Below, one piece after another: positions 35,769-43,273 of a stretch of DNA of 48,307 bases (position 1 is its first letter; each line of letters begins with the position of its first letter). A program made the position numbers and the translations under genes. Source of the stretch: Verrucomicrobiota bacterium (GTDB lineage Bacteria > Verrucomicrobiota > Verrucomicrobiia > Limisphaerales > UBA8199); NCBI GenBank assembly GCA_003176045.1, contig PSRM01000228.1:1-48307 (forward strand), written 5' to 3'. A model generated the notes under the pieces. That model did no database searches, was not told the origin of the DNA, and saw only the letters and a list, made by a program, of their open reading frames with translations.

Positions 35769-37679
35769 CTACCGGGCGCTGCGGAGTTCGAGCCAAAATC
35801 GGCTGCCCTTGCCCGGTTCGGATTCGACCCCCACGCGACCGCCCATACGTTCTACTGCCTTCTTAACTATCGCAAGCCCAATTCCCGTTCCCTCAAATTT
35901 TTCTCGCGGATGGACGCGCTCGAACATTCCAAAAATCCGGTGTATATCGGCCTGCGCAATGCCGATGCCATTGTCCTCGAACCAAATCCGAATGAACGCA
36001 GGGGCTTGCGTTGCAACGGGCGCGGCAGAAGTTCCTGAGTCAACAGAGGCGGGGTCAGCCTTGTCCCCGCAGTTTTGTGTTAAATGTGCCGCCGCAGAAC
36101 TTGCTGGTTGCACAGATATCTGCGTTTCCTTTGCAGGTTCCGCGCGAACCCTTACGCGCGGCTTTACGCCCGGAGCGACGAATTTGACGGCATTGATCAG
36201 GAGATTGGAGAGACATTGGCCCAGGGAGGCCCTGTCCCCTATTACACGCGGGATGGGCGTTTGGATTTCAATATCCGCTTTGCCCGGTTGCAGCTCCGGA
36301 AAATGAGATACGACTTCCTGAACCAGTTGCGCGACGTCAATCCGCTCAAATGTGCGTTGGTCGCGCGAGACGCGGCTGTAGGCCAGAACATCCGTGATAA
36401 GCTGGTCCATGCGCGTGGCCGACGACACGATATTTTGGATATAATCCAGCGCCCCCTTCGGCAGTTGCGGGCCGGCGTCCTCGCGGATGGCGTTTGCGTA
36501 GGCGGCCATTGCCCGAAGCGGAGCGCGCATATCGTGGCTGATGCTGTAGGAAAAAGCTTCGAGTTCGCCGATGGTTTCGCGCAGTTTTGCCGTGCGGTCT
36601 GCCACCGTTTGTTCCAGAGTGCGTTGCGCCTGCTTTCTCTCGGTGATGTCGTTGTTCGTCTCCAGAGTGGCGGCGTGCTTTCCATGCGCGTCACGGTCCA
36701 GCGCCCACCTGGATATCACGATTAGCTTGCTTCCATCCTTGCGTGTCTGTTCCAACTCTCCGATCCAGCGGTTGTTTCGATAAAACTGTTTGAGGACATT
36801 TTCCTTAGGCTCCGGAAAGATAGTCTGGAGCAACTCGTCGGACGAATTGCCGAGGGCTTCCTGCCTCGAAAAGCCATACATTTCCGTCGCGCCGTGGTTC
36901 CAGTAAATAATCTTGCGATCTTTATCGAGCACGAAGATGGCGTCGAAGCTCAGATCGAGAAGCCGGGCTTGTTCGGCGAGGCGCGTTTGGTGCTCTTGCG
37001 TCTTGGCCATCATGGTGTTAAACGCGTCCGCCAGAAGGCCGATTTCGTCGCTTGAGAGCCTGGGCGCACGCACCGAATAATCCTCCGTGCGGGTAACTCG
37101 CTGTGCTGTGTCCGTCAAAGCGACGATTGGCCGAGAAATCCGGCGCTGGAGCACGGCCGCCAGGATGGCCGCTCCCGCCACCGACGCGCCAAGAATCAGC
37201 GCCGCGATGAGCGTGTAGCGCCACAGACGCACGTAGAGAGCCGAAATCGAGGAATGAAGATAAAGCGTGCCCAGCGGTTTGCCCTCCTGATAAATCGGCT
37301 GGAAAAGATCGAGCGCCTGGCGGCTGAATCGGACGCCCGGAATCCCGGGCTTTGGGGGAATAATCTGCAAGGAGAGGTTCGCGGGAAAGGTCGCGAAGAC
37401 CGTCCCGTCAGTATCATACAGTACGGCGCGGTTGATGTCGGGCTCGGCCTTGAGCGCGGCCAGGATTTCTTCTGCGGTCTGCTTGTTGTGAAATACCAGA
37501 GGCGCGGCGCTGTTGTCGGCCACGACGGCGGCCACCGTGCTAAGATGGCGCCTCATTTGCCATTTGAAACTGATAGTTTCATAGACAATGAAAGCGCTAA
37601 AACTCGCCAGCAGCACCACGACACTGATCAGCAAAATGATCGCCCGAATTCGTGATTGGATTGATTGCTGCGAAGCCAT
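35769..37679 (-). CDS. Hybrid-type sensor histidine kinase with an inserted segment in its ATPase domain
   Basis: The 636-residue protein has two membrane helices bounding a CHASE8-like periplasmic domain (about 30-160), HAMP at about 180-235, PAS at about 245-360, HisKA with SYSISHDMRAPLRAM near 385, and HATPase_c to the end. N, G1 and G2 boxes are present. Between the N box (LSNLLINAVKF) and the G1 box (EDNGIGI) lies an extra stretch of about 40 residues, 517-556, rich in Ala, Ser, Thr and Pro. Its DNA contains a GCGGGG...CCCCGC hairpin (36049-36070). The lid region is therefore unusual but still in frame. Confidence 0.93.
   Translation of the reverse strand: MASQQSIQSRIRAIILLISVVVLLASFSAFIVYETISFKWQMRRHLSTVAAVVADNSAAPLVFHNKQTAEEILAALKAEPDINRAVLYDTDGTVFATFPANLSLQIIPPKPGIPGVRFSRQALDLFQPIYQEGKPLGTLYLHSSISALYVRLWRYTLIAALILGASVAGAAILAAVLQRRISRPIVALTDTAQRVTRTEDYSVRAPRLSSDEIGLLADAFNTMMAKTQEHQTRLAEQARLLDLSFDAIFVLDKDRKIIYWNHGATEMYGFSRQEALGNSSDELLQTIFPEPKENVLKQFYRNNRWIGELEQTRKDGSKLIVISRWALDRDAHGKHAATLETNNDITERKQAQRTLEQTVADRTAKLRETIGELEAFSYSISHDMRAPLRAMAAYANAIREDAGPQLPKGALDYIQNIVSSATRMDQLITDVLAYSRVSRDQRTFERIDVAQLVQEVVSHFPELQPGKADIEIQTPIPRVIGDRASLGQCLSNLLINAVKFVAPGVKPRVRVRAEPAKETQISVQPASSAAAHLTQNCGDKADPASVDSGTSAAPVATQAPAFIRIWFEDNGIGIAQADIHRIFGMFERVHPREKFEGTGIGLAIVKKAVERMGGRVGVESEPGKGSRFWLELRSAR
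36049..36070. repeat. REP-like hairpin inside the histidine kinase gene
   Basis: GCGGGG-TCAGCCTTGT-CCCCGC. The loop words CAGCCTTGTCC match the arm at 7955 inside the YfhO-like gene (GGACAGCCTTGTCC). It is the likely source of the extra residues in the kinase's ATPase domain. Confidence 0.7.
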
Positions 37680-37740
37680 GGCCTGTCAGGACATTGGTGA
37701 GGTGAGCTAAGCCGGCGATCTTTCGCAGAATCGCCAGCAT

Positions 37741-37862
37741 TGTAGGGCAGGCTTTCCAGCCTGCCGGTTTAGGGGGCTTTTTAGCCCCCTGAACCTCTCC
37801 AGCCCAAGGGACGCGGCGCTGAAAAGCGCCGCGAACCGGCAGGCTGGAAAGCCTGCCCTACA
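37741..37862. repeat. Large nested palindrome
   Basis: TGTAGGGCAGGCTTTCCAGC plus CTGCCGGTT (37741-37769) is perfectly complementary over 29 bases to 37834-37862. Each arm is also a hairpin (GGCAGGCT-TTCC-AGCCTGCC). Two more stems lie inside: GGGGGCTT...AGCCCCC and CGGCGCT-GAAA-AGCGCCG. It lies upstream of the histidine kinase start, between it and the YfiR gene. Confidence 0.95.
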
Positions 37863-37863
37863 T

Positions 37864-37895
37864 GGTCTGTGGTCTGTGGTCTGTGGTCTGTGGTC
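37864..37895. repeat. GGTCTGTG tandem-word tract, left arm
   Basis: Four units of GGTCTGTG immediately downstream of the large palindrome and upstream (in + coordinates) of the YfiR stop. Inverted partner words lie at 38428-38445. Confidence 0.75.
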
Positions 37896-37900
37896 TTTCT

Positions 37901-38440
37901 TCATTGGCTTGGCACAACTTCCGCCAGGCGCAAGAGCCTGGAGTCCAATACCAGGTGGGCAGCCCTGGCCGCTTCCACATTGATACGGATGGCAACCCGA
38001 CTTTGTTCAGGCAGAAAACGCACGATGCCTCTTCCTTCCCGAGCAAAACCCTCAATATCGCTGACGGTCAGGATCGGCTTACGATCAATGGCCGCCAGGA
38101 TATCTGTCAAGCGCCCAGACTCGGAATGGCTGATATAAAGGACATGGCATCCGGTAACAGCGTTCTGAAATCGACGGAAATACTTCACCTCGATGCGGCG
38201 GCCGTGCGCGGTTTCGCCCTTCACAGCAACCCTCACGGCGTCGCCGAACGGATTTTCCCCCAGCACACCGATAATCAGCGGGCTTTCCGGGCTTTCAAAA
38301 GCCGACGCTGGCCATTCCGTGAACTGTGCAAAACGCCAAAGCATCACCGCGCGCAATTGATATTCCTTCGGAACGGACTGCGCCGCAGCAGGGGCGGGTA
38401 GAATGATCAACGAAGCCAACAAGAAAAGACCACGGACCAC
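37901..38440 (-). CDS. YfiR-family periplasmic protein (DUF4154)
   Basis: The mature part begins VPKEYQLRAVMLWRFAQFTEWP and has the DUF4154 landmarks IIGVLGENPFGDAV, CHVLYISHSESGRL and ILTVSDIEGFAREGRGIV. It is about 180 residues from GTG 38440, which starts a good signal peptide (VVRGLFLLASLIILPAPAAAQ). An ATG at 38509 is possible, but its region is word-tract DNA. YfiR-type proteins repress or sense for membrane signalling enzymes. Here the gene is followed by a histidine kinase and response regulator, so it is the probable periplasmic sensor of that pathway. Confidence 0.85.
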   Translation of the reverse strand: MVRGLFLLASLIILPAPAAAQSVPKEYQLRAVMLWRFAQFTEWPASAFESPESPLIIGVLGENPFGDAVRVAVKGETAHGRRIEVKYFRRFQNAVTGCHVLYISHSESGRLTDILAAIDRKPILTVSDIEGFAREGRGIVRFLPEQSRVAIRINVEAARAAHLVLDSRLLRLAEVVPSQ

Positions 38441-38445
38441 AGACC
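38428..38445. repeat. GACCACGGACCACAGACC, inverted partner of 37864-37895
   Basis: Two inverted units of the GGTCTGTG word. They overlap the beginning of the YfiR signal-peptide codons. Together with the left tract they bracket the YfiR gene. Confidence 0.6.
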
Positions 38446-38480
38446 GCGAGGAAAGGACCGTGGAGCGTGTAGAGCCTAGA

Positions 38481-38570
38481 CCATGTAACCATGTAACCAT
38501 GTAACTCAATTAACTCAATTAACTTAATTAACTCAGTTAACCCAATGCTTACGTAACGCTTACGTTTAAA
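38481..38570. repeat. GTAACCAT / TTAACTCAA word tract
   Basis: CCATGTAACCATGTAACCAT, then AACTCAATTAACTCAATTAA and related words, then TTACGTAACGCTTACG. It fills the gap between the TonB receptor stop and the YfiR start. Confidence 0.6.
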
Positions 38571-40539
38571 ACCGCCACGTCACCTTGCCAAAGACACTGC
38601 GCGGAATTTCCTGGCGCGTTGCCGGCGCGCCGAACTCGGGATGCTGCGGGTCGAGAATATTCTGCCCGGCAATAGACAACTCCAGGTTTCTGGTGGCGTG
38701 CCAGCCAAGCCGTAAATCCAGCGCCAGGTAGGCGGGCACAGTCGGCCCAAGCTGGTTCAGGTTGTCCTGATAGCGCAGGACGGAGTCGAACTCGAAGTTT
38801 GCCGGAAGGTCCATCATGGATTGCACGACAAACCAATGATGCGGATCGTTGCCTTCGCCCGTCCCGTGGTTTACGTCCCGGCTTTCGTCGGTGTACACGT
38901 CCTTATGGAAATAAGTGTAGCCACCGCGCATGCGCCACCAGTCGAGCATCTGCCAGGTTAAAGACAATTCGGCGCCGTAACTCTGCGCCCTAAGCTGGTT
39001 CAAAATGATGAATTGATTTGTCGCGCCGGCGACAGGTTCCACGCTCCGAATGTGATCGTAATCGTTGAAGAACAGCGACAACGAACCGCTCAGTCGTTCC
39101 GTAACCTGCCGGCGATACCCGAGCTCGTAGGCGATAAGTGTCTCGGACTCGAAACGGCGGCCTGCGCCGACCAGGAGATATGGCGGCTGGCCCGGAACGA
39201 AAAAGTCCGTATCAATGCGGCTCGGCGACCGCACTGCGCGCGAAATGGCGGCCCAAACGGTCTGGTTTGTATCCGGTTTCCACGTGATTCTGCCCGTCGG
39301 CTGAGCTTCGAAGCCCGAATAATCATTGTGCTCGAGTTTAGTGCCGATTGTGAGAGACAAAGTTTCGGGGATCAGAGCGATTTCATCCTGCACAAAGCCG
39401 CTGAAAAGCTGCAGATTCCGATGCGCCGGCAGAAACGCCAGCACCGGTGTGTTCCCCACGTCATCAGCCATCAGCCGATAACCCAGTCCCCAAATAACCT
39501 CATGCCGTTGCGCCAGTCGAAACCGGTGTTGGAAGTCCAGGTCGAACGTGTTCAACTCTTCGGTGTAGCTCCCCGGGACATCTCTCCAAGTTCGGTCCCA
39601 GTAGAGCTGAAGTGTGGTCACCGATTCTTCAGTGATCGGATGCGTCCACCGCGACAAAATGTTTTGGCCTTGCACGGTCGAATCCGAAAAAATCGGCTGT
39701 TGTAATGACCCACCGTAGAAATCTCCCTGCACCGTGATGTGGTCACCTTGCCCGGAATTTTCGGTTTGGCCCGGCAGCCAATCCATGCGGAATCCACCCT
39801 GGACCATATACCAGTCGTTAGTTGCATCCCGGCCGTTGGGAAGCAGAGTGTTGTCCCGGTCGAAACCGAAACCATAAACCCGGAAATAAAGGTCCTGCCC
39901 AAGTTTATCGCCGTAGCGCACCGCTCCCGCACCGTTCACGAACGACCCGCCCCCGCCGCTCACGAGTAAACCCTGCGTGTCCTGCGCGCTCTTGCTCACC
40001 ACGTTAATAACACCGTTCATGGAATTCGCGCCCCACAGCGAAGCGCCCGGCCCGCTGATCACCTCGATGCGATCGAGGTCCTCCAGCATGACGTTCTGCA
40101 CGTCCCAAAAGACACCCGAAAACAAAGGCGTGTACACGCTGCGCCCGTCAATCATTACCTGGAGCTTGTCGGCAGCGGTGGAATTGAAGCCGCGCGCGCT
40201 GATGGCCCATTGTTGGGAGTCCACCTGGTCCACCTGCAAATTTGGGAACAGCCGCAGCGCTTCCGGCAGGCTCGTGGCCGCAGAACGCCGGATATCTTCA
40301 CCTGTCGCTACCTGCGCCGCCGAGGGCGAATCCAGCAGCCGCTCCGGCCGGCGCGAAAGCGCGCTGACTTGAAGGCTCACCAACTCCTCCAGTTGCAGCC
40401 CCTTAAGCTGCTGAACTGATTTCTCCAGTTCGTTCGTCGCCTCGGTCTGAGCGACTAATGTGCAGAGAGAAGAAAGCAGCGTGGCAATGAATGTGCCAAC
40501 AATTGCGAATTGAGGTCGGACATTTCCGGGGCACGGCAT
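38566..40539 (-). CDS. TonB-dependent outer-membrane receptor
   Basis: The 657-residue protein has a signal peptide, then the plug domain at about 55-165 (AAQVATGEDIRRSAATSLPEALRLFPNLQV, with LEDLDRIEVISGPGASLWGA). A 22-strand barrel follows and ends in an aromatic residue (VFGKVTWRF). It resembles receptors found upstream of YfiR-histidine kinase-response regulator sets. The ligand (a siderophore, vitamin or organic compound) is not predictable. It is the first gene of the 35.3-40.5 kb minus-strand group. Confidence 0.93.
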   Translation of the reverse strand: MPCPGNVRPQFAIVGTFIATLLSSLCTLVAQTEATNELEKSVQQLKGLQLEELVSLQVSALSRRPERLLDSPSAAQVATGEDIRRSAATSLPEALRLFPNLQVDQVDSQQWAISARGFNSTAADKLQVMIDGRSVYTPLFSGVFWDVQNVMLEDLDRIEVISGPGASLWGANSMNGVINVVSKSAQDTQGLLVSGGGGSFVNGAGAVRYGDKLGQDLYFRVYGFGFDRDNTLLPNGRDATNDWYMVQGGFRMDWLPGQTENSGQGDHITVQGDFYGGSLQQPIFSDSTVQGQNILSRWTHPITEESVTTLQLYWDRTWRDVPGSYTEELNTFDLDFQHRFRLAQRHEVIWGLGYRLMADDVGNTPVLAFLPAHRNLQLFSGFVQDEIALIPETLSLTIGTKLEHNDYSGFEAQPTGRITWKPDTNQTVWAAISRAVRSPSRIDTDFFVPGQPPYLLVGAGRRFESETLIAYELGYRRQVTERLSGSLSLFFNDYDHIRSVEPVAGATNQFIILNQLRAQSYGAELSLTWQMLDWWRMRGGYTYFHKDVYTDESRDVNHGTGEGNDPHHWFVVQSMMDLPANFEFDSVLRYQDNLNQLGPTVPAYLALDLRLGWHATRNLELSIAGQNILDPQHPEFGAPATRQEIPRSVFGKVTWRF

Positions 40540-40695
40540 TTCGGCTTGTCAGCCAAGATTCACAAAAAAACTGTACTGCGAAGGTAGGTATTCACCCCAT
40601 CATTGAAATGTGTGACCTCCTGGGTAATTAGCTCCGCCCCAGTCCTCTGGCTCGCCTAATCCGAGTCCATCCGTGTTAATCCGTCTACTTCTTTT

Positions 40696-41760
40696 CTACG
40701 CCACGGTAACTTCCTTGCTCAAATACACATCCTGAATCGCGTTCAGCAGCCCCACACCCTCCTTCATCGGCCTCTGAAACGCCTTCCTCCCCGAGATCAA
40801 TCCCATCCCGCCCGCGCGCTTATTGATGACTGCGGTAGCCACCGCGTTCGCCAAATCGCCTGCGCCTTTGGACTCGCCGCCACTGTTGATCAGGCCTGCC
40901 CGGCCCATGAAACAGTTGGCCACCTGGTAGCGGCACAGGTCAATCGGATGATCGCTGGCGAGGTCGGTGTAAATCTTATCATCAAACTTCCCGTAGCTGG
41001 ACCCCGTGACATTCAGCGCCTTAAACCCGCCGTTATTCTCTGGAAGCTTTTGTTTTATGATATCGGCCTGAATGGTCACGCCCAGATGATTGGCCTGGCC
41101 GGTGAGGTCAGCCGACACATGGTAATCCTTGTCCTTCTTGAAAGCGTTATTGCGCAAATAACACCAGAGCACCGTTGCAAGGCCGATTTCGTGCGCTGCG
41201 GCGAAGACTTGTGCGATCTCAACAATCTGCCGCCCGCTCTGGTCGGAGCCGAAATAGATTGTGGCGCCCACCGCCGCCGCGCCCATGTCCGCAGCCTCTT
41301 TGAGTGTGCCGAAGAGGATTTGATCGAACTTATTCGGATAGGTTAGCAGCTCGTTATGATTCATCTTCACGAGGAACGGAATCTTGTGTGCGTACTTCCG
41401 GGCAACGGCTCCCAGAACGCCAAAGGTCGAAGCCACCGCATTGCAACCGCCCTCAATCGCCAGTTTCACGATGTTCTCGGGATCGAAATAGTCCGGGTTC
41501 TTGGCAAAACTCGCCCCAGCCGAGTGCTCGATTCCCTGGTCCACCGGCAAAATTGAGAGATAGCCCGTGTTCCCGAGCCGGCCATGGCCGACGATCCGTT
41601 GCAGGTTTGTCAGCACCCGGTTGTTGCGGTCGGACACGGCATAGAGCCGGTCAATCACGTCCGGCCCGGGCAAGTGCAATCGGTCTTTGGAAATTTTCGG
41701 ATTTTTGAAATTCAGCAGAAAATCGGCCTTATCGCCGAGCAGTTGTGCAATCGAGTTCAT
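40696..41760 (-). CDS. fbaB: Class I fructose-bisphosphate aldolase
   Basis: The enzyme cleaves fructose 1,6-bisphosphate to DHAP and glyceraldehyde 3-phosphate through a Schiff base. The 354-residue protein matches the bacterial/archaeal DhnA-type branch, with [12 protein letters not shown] near residue 70, a long central helical region, SSGKF-like [11 protein letters not shown], and the phosphate/Schiff-base end [16 protein letters not shown] near residue 330. The length is normal. It stands alone, with 150 bases on either side that hold only short words (ATCCGTGTTAATCCGT near 40665). Confidence 0.93.
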   Translation of the reverse strand: MNSIAQLLGDKADFLLNFKNPKISKDRLHLPGPDVIDRLYAVSDRNNRVLTNLQRIVGHGRLGNTGYLSILPVDQGIEHSAGASFAKNPDYFDPENIVKLAIEGGCNAVASTFGVLGAVARKYAHKIPFLVKMNHNELLTYPNKFDQILFGTLKEAADMGAAAVGATIYFGSDQSGRQIVEIAQVFAAAHEIGLATVLWCYLRNNAFKKDKDYHVSADLTGQANHLGVTIQADIIKQKLPENNGGFKALNVTGSSYGKFDDKIYTDLASDHPIDLCRYQVANCFMGRAGLINSGGESKGAGDLANAVATAVINKRAGGMGLISGRKAFQRPMKEGVGLLNAIQDVYLSKEVTVA

Positions 41761-41913
41761 AAGTATTCAGTTTCAAATGAGTTAGATACACCTGCCCCAT
41801 GCCTTCCATGCGCTCAATTGTGGAAACGCTCCCTGCAAGGGAACAAATGCGGGGCAAAGACTAAACAGGTAATGGAAAATTGAAAGCTGAAAATCCCGCC
41901 GATTCGCCGCCAC

Positions 41914-42020
41914 GGAGCGCGGCTCTCCGAGCCGCAGCACGTCCTTTGCGAATCAGCGTTTGAGCCATTCCGGAGGTGCCGGTGCGTCGGGGACGCTGCG
42001 GCTCGGAGAGCCGCGCTGCC
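41914..42020. repeat. REPIN-like element, GCGGCTC stem
   Basis: Left arm GGAGCGCGGCTCTCCGAGCC plus GCAGC and right arm starting at about 41991 share a perfect 22-base complement (GCGCGGCTC...). Each arm is a hairpin with a TCC or GGA loop. It occupies most of the 350-base gap between fbaB and the small CxC gene. Confidence 0.85.
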
Positions 42021-42114
42021 AAGCTGGACTGGTTAATCGCTTCACCTTTAAGGCTTTCTTCCAAATAAAAAAAATCATTGTTGCGTCCGTGCGGTTTAGG
42101 GTTATGTTGGCAGC

Positions 42115-42327
42115 ATGGATTGGCAGCAAGCGGTTTCGCTGGTGATTGTCGCAGGCGCCGGGATGGCGCTGGCGTTCAGCAAGTTTTACCCGCGAAAATT
42201 GAGATTTGTTCAAAGCGGCCATTGCGGATGCGTGACCGCCACGCCTGCCCGAGCGGCTCCGCAGAGTTCTATTGTTTTTCACGCACGCAAAGGGCAACGT
42301 CCCGAGGTGCGGCTCAGGATGCGATAA
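42115..42327 (+). CDS. Small membrane protein with CGC motif
   Basis: The 70-residue protein has a membrane helix (VSLVIVAGAGMALAF), a basic stop-transfer segment, then SGHCGCV and a tail SSIVFHARKGQRPEVRLRMR. It resembles FeoB-associated Cys-rich membrane proteins and other small CxC proteins of Verrucomicrobiota. Iron or metal binding is suggested by the CGC but not shown. Start is ATG 42115; no strong Shine-Dalgarno. Confidence 0.55.
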   Translation: MDWQQAVSLVIVAGAGMALAFSKFYPRKLRFVQSGHCGCVTATPARAAPQSSIVFHARKGQRPEVRLRMR

Positions 42328-42536
42328 GCTAATTTTAGATTGAATGCTGGAATAATTGAATTGATGGCGATGTTGCTCTTTGCGCTGACCTAACCTCCCA
42401 TGACAGATTCCAGCAAAATCAGGTCCACTCAAACCCACGCCAACGCAGGGAAACCTGCGCAAGGGGTGTCCCCCTCGCGCCTGTCGCTTGCGCGAATAGC
42501 ATCTACGAGTTAATGTTTCTCTTGTTCTAATTGGCC

Positions 42537-42950
42537 ATGTGCAAGGTAAGTTCGACCGTTCATTTCGTCACCCAGTCTGTGGCGCGCATCAGGGAGGGAA
42601 CACGGGGACATTGGGTGCCCAATACTGACATCTACGCGACCGACAGCGGTTTGGTCGTGAAGGTTGAGTTGGCCGGCATGCGCAATGAAGATCTGGAAAT
42701 CACAGTCGAGGGAAATCGGCTCCGAATCGCCGGCACGCGGCCTGACGGTTGCCGGGCTCCGAAATGCAATTTCCTGGTTATGGAGATCAATTACGGCCCG
42801 TTCGAGAGTTTGTTGGAGGTGCCTCCCGGCTACGATCTGAGCCAGGCCAAAGCCGCCTATCAGAACGGGTTTCTGCGAATTGACGTTCCTTTGACCCCTC
42901 GGCCGTTGAAGAATACCAAGGTCCCGGTCGCCGCGGGAAATTCAAAGTAG
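42537..42950 (+). CDS. Hsp20/alpha-crystallin small heat-shock protein
   Basis: From ATG 42537 the 137-residue protein carries the alpha-crystallin domain: DIYATDSGLVVKVELAGMRN, DLEITVEGNRLRIAGTR, FESLLEVPPGYDLSQAKAAYQNGFLRIDVPL and the I/V-x-I/V-like tail TKVPVAAG. It holds unfolding proteins in ATP-independent fashion. It lies near lon, so both may belong to the protein-quality response. The upstream TTG at 42531 is less likely. Confidence 0.92.
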   Translation: MCKVSSTVHFVTQSVARIREGTRGHWVPNTDIYATDSGLVVKVELAGMRNEDLEITVEGNRLRIAGTRPDGCRAPKCNFLVMEINYGPFESLLEVPPGYDLSQAKAAYQNGFLRIDVPLTPRPLKNTKVPVAAGNSK

Positions 42951-42999
42951 GGCAGCGGGTCCCGCCTCCCCGCGTTTTTGCGCCGGAGTCGTTACCATA

Positions 43000-43105
43000 G
43001 GAGCGCGGTCTTTTAGGCCGCTTCACCGTTCAAAGAAGATAATCGTTGATTCGTGGCATCCAGGGCGCTCGGACGTTGAAGCGGTCCCGCCGTGCGGGAC
43101 CGCGC
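43000..43105. repeat. REPIN-like element with unequal arms
   Basis: Left arm GGAGCGCGGTCTTTTAGGCC plus GCTTCA; right arm TGAAGCGGTCCCGCCGTGCG plus GGACCGCGC. The outer GCTTCA/TGAAGC ends match, but the two arms use different stem words (GGTC against GGTCCCGC). It lies in the 320-base gap (42951-43273) before lon, with a tRNA-like 3' end at 43181-43202. Confidence 0.8.
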
Positions 43106-43180
43106 ATCTGTCCGGCTGTAAACTCGTTTTGCTCTTTGCCTTGTTTTCACGGCAGATTTGAATACACCCTTGAACGATTC

Positions 43181-43202
43181 GCGCACGGGCGGGATTCGAA
43201 CC
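43181..43202 (-). pseudogene. tRNA 3'-end-like relic
   Basis: On the minus strand the sequence reads GGTTCGAATCCCGCCCGTGC then GC, which looks like a T-loop plus the 3' acceptor side of a tRNA. There is no matching 5' acceptor strand nearby and the T-stem does not pair fully, so it is not a gene. It may be a leftover from an integration or tRNA-gene duplication. Confidence 0.35.
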
Positions 43203-43273
43203 TGTCTTGTAATTGAGTCTATTACTGAATTATTTTTGGCCAAAAGGCATCTAATCTGCTAAATGGGCAAGTC

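Noticed and set aside
37741..37862. Simple rho-independent terminator
   Set aside because: The stems lack a following T-run, the arms are far longer than a terminator needs, and the architecture matches the repeat family.
43181..43260. A complete tRNA gene on the minus strand
   Set aside because: The T-stem pairs at only three of five positions, and no D-arm, anticodon arm or matching acceptor strand was found within 100 bases.
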